From CAIWHR01 sp039931775 (GTDB lineage: Bacteria; Pseudomonadota; Gammaproteobacteria; Burkholderiales; Casimicrobiaceae), in NCBI GenBank assembly GCA_039931775.1, contig JBDTRG010000041.1, forward strand, positions 110,627-174,626: a DNA stretch of 64,000 nt, read 5' to 3'. This document shows, one piece after another, positions 25,881-36,288 of the stretch (within the stretch, counting starts at the first letter, position 1; the number at the start of each line of letters is the position of its first letter). A model generated the notes under the pieces. It had not been told where the DNA came from. It ran no database searches and was given only the letters and a program-made list of their open reading frames with translations. A program made the translations under genes and the position numbers.

Positions 25881-26603
25881 CTACAGCGGCGCGCCGATGC
25901 GTCGCGCGACTTCGCGATAGTGCTCGATCACGCCCCCCAGATCGCGCCGGAAGCGATCCTTGTCGAGCTTTTCTCCCGTTTTCGCGTCCCATAGCCGGCA
26001 GCCGTCGGGCGTGAACTCGTCGCCCAGCATCAGCTGCCCCTGCGGGTCGTCGATCGGGTGCCCGAATTCCAGCTTGTAGTCGACGAGGTCCATGCCGCCG
26101 CGCGCGAACAGCGGCTTCAGCACCGCGTTGACCTTGTGCGTCAGCGTTCGCATCTGCGCGACATCGGCAGCGGTGCCCCACCCCAGGATGCGCACGTGGT
26201 CGTCGTTGCACAGCGGATCGTGGAGTTCGTCACTCTTGTAGAAGAACTCGAAGATCGGTTCCGGCAACCGGATGCCCTCGGCGATTCCGTAGCGCTTTGC
26301 CATCGAGCCCGCGCAGATGTTGCGTACCACGCATTCGACAGGGATCATCTTCATCGCCTTGACGAGCGACTCGCGCTCGTTGAGCACACGGACGAGATGC
26401 GTCGGAACGCCCGCGGCCGCCAGCTGCTCCATGACGAACGCGTTGATCTTGTTGTTGGTCTCGCCCTTCTGCGCCAGCTGCGCGAGCTTCGCGCCGTCGA
26501 ACGCCGAGACATCGTCGCGGTAGTGCATGACGAGATAGTGCGGATCGTCGGTCGTGTAGACGGTCTTGGCCTTGCCTTTGTAAAGTTCCTTCCGGGTCTC
26601 CAT
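25881..26603 (-). CDS. purC: phosphoribosylaminoimidazole-succinocarboxamide synthase (SAICAR synthetase)
   Basis: ATP-dependent step of purine biosynthesis joining CAIR and aspartate. 240 residues from the ATG at 26603, six bases after GGAGG; a GTG just upstream is less likely. Conserved parts: KELYKGKAKTVYTTDDPHYL, FRDDVSAFDG-type segment (YRDDVSAFDG), MIPVECVVRNICAGSMAKRY, VDYKLEFG and LGDEFTPDGCRLWD. Last gene of a dapA-bamC-MBL-purC run, the betaproteobacterial version of dapA-nlpB-purC. Confidence 0.97.
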   Translation of the reverse strand: METRKELYKGKAKTVYTTDDPHYLVMHYRDDVSAFDGAKLAQLAQKGETNNKINAFVMEQLAAAGVPTHLVRVLNERESLVKAMKMIPVECVVRNICAGSMAKRYGIAEGIRLPEPIFEFFYKSDELHDPLCNDDHVRILGWGTAADVAQMRTLTHKVNAVLKPLFARGGMDLVDYKLEFGHPIDDPQGQLMLGDEFTPDGCRLWDAKTGEKLDKDRFRRDLGGVIEHYREVARRIGAPL

Positions 26604-26636
26604 CACTGTCCTCCATTTGCGTCGGGATCGATTTCG

Positions 26637-27401
26637 TCAGAGCTCACGCCAGTCGAATCCGCTCGCCTGCGAGGCGATGCCGATCCATTCCGGCGTGCAT
26701 TCGAGCGCGGACGCGAGCGCGCTACGCGCAAGCTCCGGCGTGTTGTTCTGCTGCGACAGGTGCGCCGCGATGATGTGCTTCAGATGCGACGTATCGATGC
26801 TCGCGAGGATTCCGGCCGCGGCATCGTTGTCCAGGTGGCCGAAGCGTCCGGAAATCCGTTGCTTGAGCGGATACGGGTAGTCGCTGTGCGCCAGCATCTC
26901 GACGTCGTGGTTGCATTCGAGCACCAGCGCATCGCAGCCCGAGAGGCTCGACTCGACATGCGCGGTCGATACGCCGAGGTCGGTCAGCACGCCGAGCCGC
27001 CTTGAACCGTCGCCGACGACGTACTGCACCGGTTCCCGCGCGTCGTGCGGCACCGGCACCGGCGTGATTTCGAGCGCTTCAATGGCGAAACGATCGTGGC
27101 TGTCGAAGCCGTAGACCTGCGTCATCCCTTCGAAACGGGACGATACGGCCGCGAGGGTGCCGAACGTCGCCCAGACGGGAATGCGATGCCGCCCCGCGAA
27201 GGCCGGCACGCCACCGATGTGATCGGAATGTTCGTGGGTGACGAGGATCGCCGCCAGCGACGACGGTTCGAGACCGAGACGCGCGAGGCGCGTCGCGGTG
27301 TCGCGGACGCCGAACCCGCAGTCGACGAGAACGCGTGTGCCTCCGGATTCGACGACGAGGCCATTGCCCTCGCTGCCGCTGCCAAGTGACGCAAAGCGCA
27401 T
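26637..27401 (-). CDS. MBL-fold metallo-hydrolase (YycJ/WalJ-like)
   Basis: 254 residues of the metallo-beta-lactamase superfamily. Metal-binding HxHxDH is present as THEHSDHIGG (about residues 55-64), with further ligands in LTDLGVSTAHV and AHLSQQNNTPELA near the C-terminus. It begins MRFASLGSGSEGNGLVVESG, as in the YycJ group, which in Gram-positives is tied to cell-division coordination and nuclease-like activity. No signal peptide. Lies between bamC and purC with 13-33 bp gaps, as in other betaproteobacteria. Substrate unknown. Confidence 0.9.
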   Translation of the reverse strand: MRFASLGSGSEGNGLVVESGGTRVLVDCGFGVRDTATRLARLGLEPSSLAAILVTHEHSDHIGGVPAFAGRHRIPVWATFGTLAAVSSRFEGMTQVYGFDSHDRFAIEALEITPVPVPHDAREPVQYVVGDGSRRLGVLTDLGVSTAHVESSLSGCDALVLECNHDVEMLAHSDYPYPLKQRISGRFGHLDNDAAAGILASIDTSHLKHIIAAHLSQQNNTPELARSALASALECTPEWIGIASQASGFDWREL

Positions 27402-27414
27402 GTGCGCTGCGCGA

Positions 27415-28575
27415 CTACTTGAGCTGTTCTTTGAGGAGCGCGAGAATCTTCTCTCCGTTGGCGCTCCTGTCCTGCGCCCCGTCCGGGTCCTGCACGGTCA
27501 CGAGGCTTTTCGGATCAGCCTGCGCCACGGTGATCCGGTATTGCTCGGGCTTGTCGACGTCGTCCTTCCAGAACTGAAGCTTCTCCCAGAAGCTCTTGTC
27601 CTTCTTCGCGCCGTCGTTGTCGGGATTGGCGTAGCGGACGAAGTACGTGCCTTTCGACCGGTCGCGGTCGACCACCGTGAAGCCGACCCGATCGAGCGCG
27701 AGGCCCACCCGCCGCCATGCCCGATCGAAATTGTCGTCGACGATAAGCTGGGTGGCGCCGTTGGACATCGACTCGAGGCGCGCGCGCTCCGGCGCTGCGG
27801 GGCCCGACATGGCCTGCAACGATGCGGTGGCTTCGGGCGCGGGTGTCCCGAACTTGATCATGAGGCGCGTCAGCATCTCCGCTTCGAGACCCGGATCAGG
27901 CGGCATGACTGCCCACACGAATCCCGACGGCGAGTTCGGCTTGTTGTCGATCAGGGTCGTCGGCACCTGCTCGGTACCGCGGTGCGAAATGTAGATCTCG
28001 ACCGTGCCGGGATCGTTCCCGCGTTCGATCCGCGTGCGGAACTTGTCGCGCTTGTACGTGCCACCGAAGACATCGATGTATTTGCCGAGGGTGCTTTGGA
28101 GGAACGTGTTCGGAAGGTCGGCCCGGTTTTCAGCCCAATCGGTTTCCATGACCCCGAGTTGCGGCTGCTCGACCGCGAGTACGAAACCGATGCCGCTCCA
28201 GAACTGGCGCGACGTGTTCCATGCGATCTCGGGTGTCGTCTTCACCACGAGCCAGCGTTCCGTGCCGCCCCTGACGACGCGAGCCTCGGCGTTCGAGTTC
28301 GGCGCGATCGTCTCGGGTCCCTTCGGACGATTTCCCTGCGCCGCCAGGCCGGAGGCCGTCGTGACCGAAAACCGGTCGTCGTATTGCGGGGCGATGAGAT
28401 CGGGCGGCAACTCGAGTGCCGGGGCGGTCGCGGCGGACTTGTAGTCGATCTTTTTCGTGATCGAGCTCGTCGTCGATTCGCAGCCGGCGACAACCGTAAG
28501 CGCCGAAATCACGGCGAGCGCCTGGGCCACGTTCCGCAACTTCTTCCGTGCCATCAGCAACGCCTCTCGTTTCAT
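27415..28575 (-). CDS. bamC: outer membrane protein assembly factor BamC
   Basis: Lipoprotein subunit of the beta-barrel assembly machine. 386 residues with a basic N-terminus (MARKKLRNVAQ), hydrophobic core and lipobox VVAGC (Cys32 from the start at 28575). Two helix-grip domains follow the unstructured N-terminal lasso (ELPPDLIAPQYDDRFSV, then VRGGTERWLVVKTTPEIAWN; second domain from LIVDDNFDRAWRRVGLALDR). The ATG at 28575 overlaps the dapA stop as ATGA; a second ATG at 28554 has a better-placed GAGAGG and may be used instead. An open frame extending further upstream lies inside dapA. Confidence 0.93.
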   Translation of the reverse strand: MKREALLMARKKLRNVAQALAVISALTVVAGCESTTSSITKKIDYKSAATAPALELPPDLIAPQYDDRFSVTTASGLAAQGNRPKGPETIAPNSNAEARVVRGGTERWLVVKTTPEIAWNTSRQFWSGIGFVLAVEQPQLGVMETDWAENRADLPNTFLQSTLGKYIDVFGGTYKRDKFRTRIERGNDPGTVEIYISHRGTEQVPTTLIDNKPNSPSGFVWAVMPPDPGLEAEMLTRLMIKFGTPAPEATASLQAMSGPAAPERARLESMSNGATQLIVDDNFDRAWRRVGLALDRVGFTVVDRDRSKGTYFVRYANPDNDGAKKDKSFWEKLQFWKDDVDKPEQYRITVAQADPKSLVTVQDPDGAQDRSANGEKILALLKEQLK

Positions 28576-29462
28576 CACAGGCAACCCGCCTCTCCCAGCG
28601 CATCGCGGACTGTGGCGTAGTACGGCTCCGAGAGCGGCACCAGCGGCAGGCGCAACACGTTTTCGATCATGCCCATCTGCGCCAACGCCCATTTCACGGG
28701 GATCGGATTGGCCTCGACGAAGAGGCGGCGATGCAGCGCGAGCAGCCGATCGTTGCGTTCGCGCGCGGTGGCGACGTCCCCGGCAAGCGCGGCCTTGCAC
28801 ATCTCGGCGACGAGCCTGGGCGCGACGTTGGCGGTGACGGAGATCACGCCGTGGGCACCCATCAGCATGAGCGGCAGCGACGTGAGGTCGTCGCCACTGT
28901 AGACCGCGAAGTCATGCCGTCGTTCCGCACGGAGCGCCTTGAGGAGCTCGCTGCCCCGACCGAGGTCTGCCGTCGCTTCCTTGATCCCCACCACACCCGG
29001 TATCTGCGCGAGGCGCAGCACGGTCTCGTTGGCGAGATCGGTGACGGTCCGGCTCGGGACGTTGTAGACGATGAGCGGCAGATCGACCGCCTCCGCGATT
29101 GCGCGGAAGTGCCGATACAGGCCCTCCTGCGTCGGTTTGTTGTAATACGGCGCCACCGACAGACCGCTTTGAGCGCCGGCCTTTTTCGCGAATGTGGTGA
29201 GGGCGATGGCCTCGGAGGTCGCGTTGCCGCCGGTTCCGGCGATCACCGGGATGCGACCGCGCGCCTGTTCGACGGCCGTCTTGATCAGCAGGCAATGTTC
29301 ATCGACGTCGACGGTCGGGGATTCGCCCGTCGTGCCGACGACGACGATCCCCGATGTGCCATTGGCGACATGGAAGTCGATCAGCTTGCCGAGCGCGGGG
29401 AGGTCGAGCGCACCGCCTTCGTGCATCGGCGTGGCGATCGCAACAATACTGCCGGTCAACAT
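28575..29462 (-). CDS. dapA: 4-hydroxy-tetrahydrodipicolinate synthase
   Basis: Condenses pyruvate with aspartate semialdehyde at the head of the lysine/diaminopimelate pathway. 295 residues of the Schiff-base aldolase family. It begins MLTGSIVAIATPMHEGGALD, has VVGTTGESPTVD, the tyrosine motif LIVYNVPSRTVTDL, and the Schiff-base lysine in VVGIKEATADLGRG (about Lys162). First gene of the dapA-bamC-MBL-purC run and coupled to bamC by overlapping stop and start. Confidence 0.97.
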   Translation of the reverse strand: MLTGSIVAIATPMHEGGALDLPALGKLIDFHVANGTSGIVVVGTTGESPTVDVDEHCLLIKTAVEQARGRIPVIAGTGGNATSEAIALTTFAKKAGAQSGLSVAPYYNKPTQEGLYRHFRAIAEAVDLPLIVYNVPSRTVTDLANETVLRLAQIPGVVGIKEATADLGRGSELLKALRAERRHDFAVYSGDDLTSLPLMLMGAHGVISVTANVAPRLVAEMCKAALAGDVATARERNDRLLALHRRLFVEANPIPVKWALAQMGMIENVLRLPLVPLSEPYYATVRDALGEAGCL

Positions 29463-29526
29463 GGAGGCGGCCGAGAAAAAACGCGATTTTACCTCATTCG
29501 AACATCGCGAGCGCCAGCGGGCCGAC

Positions 29527-30120
29527 TCAGGCGTCGCGGGTTACCGGGGGTTCCGCCAGCGGCGGTGGCCAGCCCCGCCGCCGTCCCACCGCGGCGAGCC
29601 TCTGCATCACCGCGCGACCTCCTTCCCCGTCCACCAGGCCCTGTTCGAAGGCGACCACGGCGAGAGTTTCGCGCACGAGGGCCAGGAGCTCGCCGGGCGC
29701 GAGCAGGAAATCAGGGTTTGCCGGCCGCCCGTACAACTCGTTGCCGCGGGCGAATGTCTCGTAGACCAACACGCCGTCGTCGGCGAGGGCCGCGATGAGA
29801 TGAGGCAGCGCCGGGCGGTACAAGTAGCGGGTCACGATGACGGCGTCGAAGCGTTCGCCGGAAAGCGGCCATACCGCGGCCTCGAGGTCGACACAGCGCG
29901 TCTCGATCCCGGCCACTCCATCGAGCGCCGCAAGGGCCTCGGGGTCGCGGTCGACTGCGAGCACGGATGCGCCGCGGCCGGCGAAAAAGCGTGCATGGCG
30001 ACCCAAGCCGCAAGCGAGGTCGAGAATTCGCGCACCGGCCGGGACAAGGTGCGCGTGCCGGACGATCCACGCCGACGGCGGGAGCGACGCATGCCGGTGG
30101 CCCGCGGCATCGGAGCTCAT
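29527..30120 (-). CDS. class I SAM-dependent methyltransferase
   Basis: 197 residues from the ATG at 30120, which overlaps the LysR stop as ATGA; a longer frame to 30492 lies inside the regulator. The SAM-binding motif I is ARILDLACGLGRHARFFAGRG, with motif II VLAVDRDPEALAAL and a following acidic strand FDAVIVTRYLYRP. It resembles TehB/UbiE-like small methyltransferases, but the substrate is not deducible. Coupled translation with the LysR gene suggests shared expression. Confidence 0.88.
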   Translation of the reverse strand: MSSDAAGHRHASLPPSAWIVRHAHLVPAGARILDLACGLGRHARFFAGRGASVLAVDRDPEALAALDGVAGIETRCVDLEAAVWPLSGERFDAVIVTRYLYRPALPHLIAALADDGVLVYETFARGNELYGRPANPDFLLAPGELLALVRETLAVVAFEQGLVDGEGGRAVMQRLAAVGRRRGWPPPLAEPPVTRDA

Positions 30121-31118
30121 CCGCGGGCTCCCTTGCGCGCGCCGCGACCTTCCGCCAGCCGCAATCGTTTTGCCGGCCCCGAATCCGCCTCCCCGCGCGA
30201 CGCCTCGATCTTCGCCTCGTCGCGAAGCCACAGAACGAACGCCGCGACATCGGCCCGGTCGGCCGCGTGCGGCGCAACCACCGCGTAATACCCGCGCGCC
30301 GAGTCGTAACGCTTCGGAAACGGCGCGACCAGGCGGCCATCGCGAAGGTGCTCGGCGATCAGCGGAATGCGGCCGAGCGCGATGCCCTGCCCGCCGACCG
30401 CCGCCTGGATCACCTGGTCGTAAAGCTTGAACCGCAGCGATCCCGCGGTCGTCAAGCCCGGCTCCCCGTTGGCCGCGAGCCACACGGTCCAATCAAGCCA
30501 CGGCGTGCGTCCTTCCGGATCGTCGAGATGCAGCAGGACGTGGCGCGCGAGATCGGCCGGCTTGGCGAGCGGCAATCCGCGGCCACCCAGGAGGCGCGGC
30601 GCCGCCACCGGGAGCATCCGCTCGCCGAAGAGCCGCACGCCGCCTTCCGGGGAATTCGCATCGGCGAGGTAACGGACGGCGAGGTCGACGTCGCCGCGGC
30701 CGAGGTCGATCAGCCGATCGTCCGCCGACACGTAGACCTCGACGTCGGGATGGCGGGCGCGAAACACGGGCAGGCGGGGGATGATCCAAAGCGACGCGAA
30801 CGAGACGGTCGTCGACAGGGTCAGGCCCGGCGCCCGATGCACGCCGCGCGCCGAGTCCGCGGCGGCGATCAGCGCACCGAGCACCGCGGCGACTTCGCGG
30901 TGAAACGCCGCGCCGGCCGGCGTGAGCGCGAGCGCGCGGTGGCGGCGGACGAACAGCGGCACGCCGAGCGCCCCCTCGAGCGCCTGCACCTGGCGCGACA
31001 GCGCCGATTGCGTCAGGAAAAGCTCCTGCGCGGCGCGCGTGAACGACAGGTGCCGCGCCGACGCCTCGAACCCCTTCAGGAAGTCCAGAGACGGCAGCCG
31101 CCGCAGGGTTTCATGCAT
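30117..31118 (-). CDS. LysR-family transcriptional regulator (GcvA/AmpR-like)
   Basis: 333 residues. N-terminal winged helix-turn-helix (about residues 10-70): LPSLDFLKGFEASARHLSFT, RAAQELFLTQSALSRQVQAL. The effector domain begins near residue 98 (LTLSTTVSFASLWIIPRLPV), which is typical of the GcvA/AmpR group. The C-terminus is extended and basic (KRLRLAEGRGARKGARG). Divergent from the DUF2917 gene across 163 bp containing ATGC...GCAT dyads that may be its operators; LysR next to DUF2917 is a recurrent betaproteobacterial pair. Effector and full regulon unknown. Confidence 0.93.
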   Translation of the reverse strand: MHETLRRLPSLDFLKGFEASARHLSFTRAAQELFLTQSALSRQVQALEGALGVPLFVRRHRALALTPAGAAFHREVAAVLGALIAAADSARGVHRAPGLTLSTTVSFASLWIIPRLPVFRARHPDVEVYVSADDRLIDLGRGDVDLAVRYLADANSPEGGVRLFGERMLPVAAPRLLGGRGLPLAKPADLARHVLLHLDDPEGRTPWLDWTVWLAANGEPGLTTAGSLRFKLYDQVIQAAVGGQGIALGRIPLIAEHLRDGRLVAPFPKRYDSARGYYAVVAPHAADRADVAAFVLWLRDEAKIEASRGEADSGPAKRLRLAEGRGARKGARG

Positions 31119-31129
31119 GCACTCACCTC

Positions 31130-31140
31130 ATGCAAAGCAT
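31130..31140. promoter_or_regulatory. ATGC-AAA-GCAT dyad, candidate LysR operator
   Basis: A perfect ATGC/GCAT dyad 12 bases upstream of the LysR start. Related ATGC/GCAT sequences occur at 31112-31120 (CATGCATGC) and at 31245-31267, where ATTCA-GATGC and GCATGAAT form an imperfect dyad just before the DUF2917 gene. The repetition at both ends of the divergent gap suggests recognition by the LysR protein. Confidence 0.35.
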
Positions 31141-31281
31141 TCCGAAAAACCGTTTGAGCCCACTCGCCGAGGCGCCCACACTCCGTCCTGTCGCTATCGG
31201 ATTCACATGGCGAGCGGGGTGGGGGTCGAGAAGCGGCCCCGCGATTCAGATGCATTCTACGCATGAATACGGAGGTTGACC

Positions 31282-31629
31282 ATGCTATGCGCCGGATACA
31301 CGAAGGTCTGGGAACTCGCGCCGAATGAACTCGTCAAACTTGACGGCGCACGCGGTACGACGCTGCGCGTGACACGCGGCACCCTGTGGCTTACGCTGGA
31401 GCACGACACGCGCGACATCGTGCTCGAAGCCGGCAACGCGTTCACGATCGATCGCGGCGGCCTGACGCTGGTGGAAGCGCAGAGCAGTGCCACGGTCTGC
31501 GTCATGGCGCGGCATACCGGCGAGGTGCACGTGCGCGGCCCTCGCGTTACTCTGACCGAGCGCCTGAACGCCTGGCTGGATTCGTTCGACATCACGGCGG
31601 ATCGCCGCCAGTCGGTGCCGTACTACTGA
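31282..31629 (+). CDS. DUF2917 domain-containing protein
   Basis: 115 residues from the ATG at 31282, with GGAGG (31271-31275) six bases upstream. The body is a small cupin-like beta domain: VKLDGARGTTLRVTRGTLWL, TLEHDTRDIVLEAGNAFTID, RGGLTLVEAQSSATV. DUF2917 proteins are short, have no known activity, and are usually found next to a LysR gene, as here. No signal peptide or metal motif is obvious. Confidence 0.88.
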   Translation: MLCAGYTKVWELAPNELVKLDGARGTTLRVTRGTLWLTLEHDTRDIVLEAGNAFTIDRGGLTLVEAQSSATVCVMARHTGEVHVRGPRVTLTERLNAWLDSFDITADRRQSVPYY

Positions 31630-31639
31630 ACGCCGATCC

Positions 31640-31692
31640 GCGGCGAACGATGCCAACCCGAAAGGTGAGCTGTTCGCCGCCGTCGACGGCGG
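31640..31692. terminator. nested inverted repeats between DUF2917 and clpB
   Basis: A 9-bp inverted repeat (GCGGCGAAC at 31640-31648, GTTCGCCGC at 31672-31680) overlaps a perfect 16-bp palindrome, CCGCCGTCGACGGCGG, at 31677-31692 that abuts the clpB stop codon. Located between convergent genes, it may end transcription in both directions, though there is no T-run. Confidence 0.4.
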
Positions 31693-34284
<2,592 letters not shown>

Positions 34285-34317
34285 GATCTCGCCCCGGGGT
34301 AATCGCCTTCGTTGAAG

Positions 34318-34343
34318 ATGGGGTCTTGCCCACCCGATTCAAG
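34318..34343 (-). promoter_or_regulatory. sigma-32 (heat-shock) promoter of clpB
   Basis: On the minus strand CTTGAA at 34338-34343 and CCCCAT at 34318-34323 with a 14-bp spacer, followed by CTT. This fits the RpoH consensus CTTGAAA-N(11-16)-CCCCATNT. It lies 34 bases upstream of the clpB ATG, as expected for a heat-shock gene. Confidence 0.78.
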
Positions 34344-34459
34344 CGGTTTTGCCCCTCACCGGACGCTTTCGTTCAGTCCCTTTCGTGCGCAACCGGCGGA
34401 CGCCCGGGCCACCCGCCGGCCAAGGGGACCCTCGACGCGACGTGCCCGGGAGGACAATA

Positions 34460-34486
34460 ATGGCGTCCCATGCGCCGAGCGCCTGA
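34460..34486 (+). CDS. possible 8-codon leader peptide overlapping the cydP start
   Basis: GGGAGG at 34448-34453 is spaced six bases from an ATG at 34460 that opens a frame of only eight codons (MASHAPSA) before TGA. The proposed cydP start at 34470 lies inside this frame and lacks its own ribosome site. It may be a translational coupler or an attenuation-type leader, or it may show that cydP uses a different start. Small, so uncertain. Confidence 0.3.
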   Translation: MASHAPSA

Positions 34487-34721
34487 GCTTACGCCGTTTC
34501 CCGTAGCAGGCTCACGGTCGTCCACCGCTTCGTGGTGGTCGCGACTGAGCCCGCTCGCCCGTGACATCATCGTCATCCTCATCGTCAAGGCGATCGTCCT
34601 GACCCTTCTCTGGTACGCCTTTTTCCGCGCACCGGCGGCACCGAGGATGAAGATGGACCCCGTGCGCGTCGAGCAAAGGTTCCTCGCCCCTCTCCCGGAG
34701 ACCCCGCATGTCATCCGCTGA
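34470..34721 (+). CDS. cydP: cytochrome bd oxidase small subunit CydP-like
   Basis: 83 residues with one membrane helix (DIIVILIVKAIVLTLLWYAF) followed by FRAPAAPRMKMDP, the pattern of the short CydP proteins found ahead of cydA in betaproteobacteria and pseudomonads. The 3' end overlaps cydA by 14 bases, supporting a shared operon. The start is uncertain because a better ribosome site serves a tiny overlapping ORF at 34460. Its role is presumably assembly or stability of the oxidase; this is inferred from family and position. Confidence 0.75.
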   Translation: MRRAPELTPFPVAGSRSSTASWWSRLSPLARDIIVILIVKAIVLTLLWYAFFRAPAAPRMKMDPVRVEQRFLAPLPETPHVIR

Positions 34722-36288
34722 CGTCGTCGACCTCTCGCGGCTGCAGTTCGCGGTCACCGCGCTCTACCACTTCCTGTTCGTGCCGCTGACGCTGGGGCTG
34801 TCCTGGATCCTGGTCATCATGGAATCGGTGTACGTGATGACGGGCAAGGAGGTCTACCGCGACATGACGAAGTTCTGGGGCAAGCTCTTCGGCATCAATT
34901 TCGCGATGGGCATCACCACCGGGATCACGATGGAGTTCCAGTTCGGCACGAACTGGGCCTATTTTTCGCACTACGTCGGCGACATCTTCGGCGCGCCACT
35001 GGCGCTCGAAGGCCTGATGGCGTTCTTCCTGGAGTCGACGTTCGTCGGGCTCTTCTTCTTCGGCTGGGACCGGCTCGGCAAGGTCGGGCACCTGTTGGTG
35101 ACGTTCCTGGTCGCGCTCGGCTCGAACCTCTCGGCGCTCTGGATCCTGATCGCCAATGCGTGGATGCAGAATCCGGTCGGGGCCGAATTCAACGTCGATA
35201 CGATGCGCATGGAGCTTACGAGTTTCGCCGACCTCATCTTCAACCCGATCGCGGGCCCGAAGTTCGTCCACACGCTCGCCGCCGGATATACGGCCGCGTC
35301 GATGTTCGTGCTCGGCGTGTCGTCGTACTACCTGTTGCGCTTGCGTGACCCGTCGTTCGCGGTTCGCTCGTTCGCCGTTGCCGCGGGATTCGGATTGGCG
35401 TCGGTGTTGTCGGTCATCGTGCTCGGCGACGAGTCCGGCTACACGACCGGCGAAGTGCAGAAGGTGAAGCTCGCCACCATCGAAGCCGAATGGGAGACAG
35501 CCAAGCCGCCGGCATCGTTCACGGCGTTCGGCTTTCCCGACCAGGCGGCCGAAAAAACGCATTTCGCCATCAAGATTCCGTACCTCACCGGCTTGATCGC
35601 GACGCGCTCCGTGGACACCCCTGTCACGGGGATCAAGGAATTGAAGAAGGAACACGAAGTCCGCATCCGCAACGGCATGAAGGCGTATGCGGCATTGCAG
35701 CGGTTGAAGTCCGGCGACCGGGGGGCCGAGGCCAAAGCGGACTTCGACCGGCTGAAGGTCGATCTCGGCTACGGCCTGCTCTTGAAGAAGTACACGCCAA
35801 TGGTCGTCGACGCCACACCGGAACAGATAAGCGCCGCCGTGAACGACACGATCCCGAATGTCGCGCCGATCTTCTGGTCGTTCCGCATCATGGTCGGGCT
35901 GGGCCTCTGGTTCCTGTTCATCTTCGCCTCGGCGTTCCTGATACTCGCCCGCCGCCGTCTGGCGTTGAACCGCTGGATCATGCGGCTCGCGCTGTGGAGC
36001 ATTCCGCTGCCCTGGGTCGCCATCGAGCTCGGATGGATCGTCGCCGAGTACGGCCGCCAGCCGTGGACGATCAGCGAGGTGCTGCCTACCCACCTGTCGA
36101 CGTCGTCGGTCACGGTCGGGGAGCTCTTGTTCAGCCTCGGCGGGTTCATCGTCTTCTATACCGCCCTGCTCGTCGTCGAGATGTACCTGATGCTGAAGTA
36201 CATACGGCTCGGGCCATCCTCCCTCGGCACCGGCCGCTACCACTCAGAAATCACGACGGGACCCACGACCGTCCAGGGCACCGCATGA
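34708..36288 (+). CDS. cydA: cytochrome bd ubiquinol oxidase subunit I
   Basis: Haem-bearing subunit of the bd-type terminal oxidase, which reduces oxygen to water with electrons from quinol at high oxygen affinity and low proton yield. 526 residues, multi-helix. His21 in TALYHFLFVPLTLGLSWILV is the expected haem b595 ligand; FQFGTNWAYFSHYVGDIFGAP, FFLESTFVGLFFFGWDRLG and the late GRQPWTISEVLPTHLS are family landmarks. A GGAG seven bases before the ATG supports the start. The stop overlaps cydB as ATGA. Confidence 0.97.
   Translation: MSSADVVDLSRLQFAVTALYHFLFVPLTLGLSWILVIMESVYVMTGKEVYRDMTKFWGKLFGINFAMGITTGITMEFQFGTNWAYFSHYVGDIFGAPLALEGLMAFFLESTFVGLFFFGWDRLGKVGHLLVTFLVALGSNLSALWILIANAWMQNPVGAEFNVDTMRMELTSFADLIFNPIAGPKFVHTLAAGYTAASMFVLGVSSYYLLRLRDPSFAVRSFAVAAGFGLASVLSVIVLGDESGYTTGEVQKVKLATIEAEWETAKPPASFTAFGFPDQAAEKTHFAIKIPYLTGLIATRSVDTPVTGIKELKKEHEVRIRNGMKAYAALQRLKSGDRGAEAKADFDRLKVDLGYGLLLKKYTPMVVDATPEQISAAVNDTIPNVAPIFWSFRIMVGLGLWFLFIFASAFLILARRRLALNRWIMRLALWSIPLPWVAIELGWIVAEYGRQPWTISEVLPTHLSTSSVTVGELLFSLGGFIVFYTALLVVEMYLMLKYIRLGPSSLGTGRYHSEITTGPTTVQGTA

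Noticed and set aside
34285..34460. FNR/ANR site in front of the cyd operon
   Set aside because: No TTGAT-N4-ATCAA-like sequence in the gap; oxygen control, if any, is not visible here.
35490..36284. 265-codon in-frame extension upstream of cydB
   Set aside because: Lies entirely inside cydA; cydB homologues start at the ATG at 36285 with ATGA coupling.
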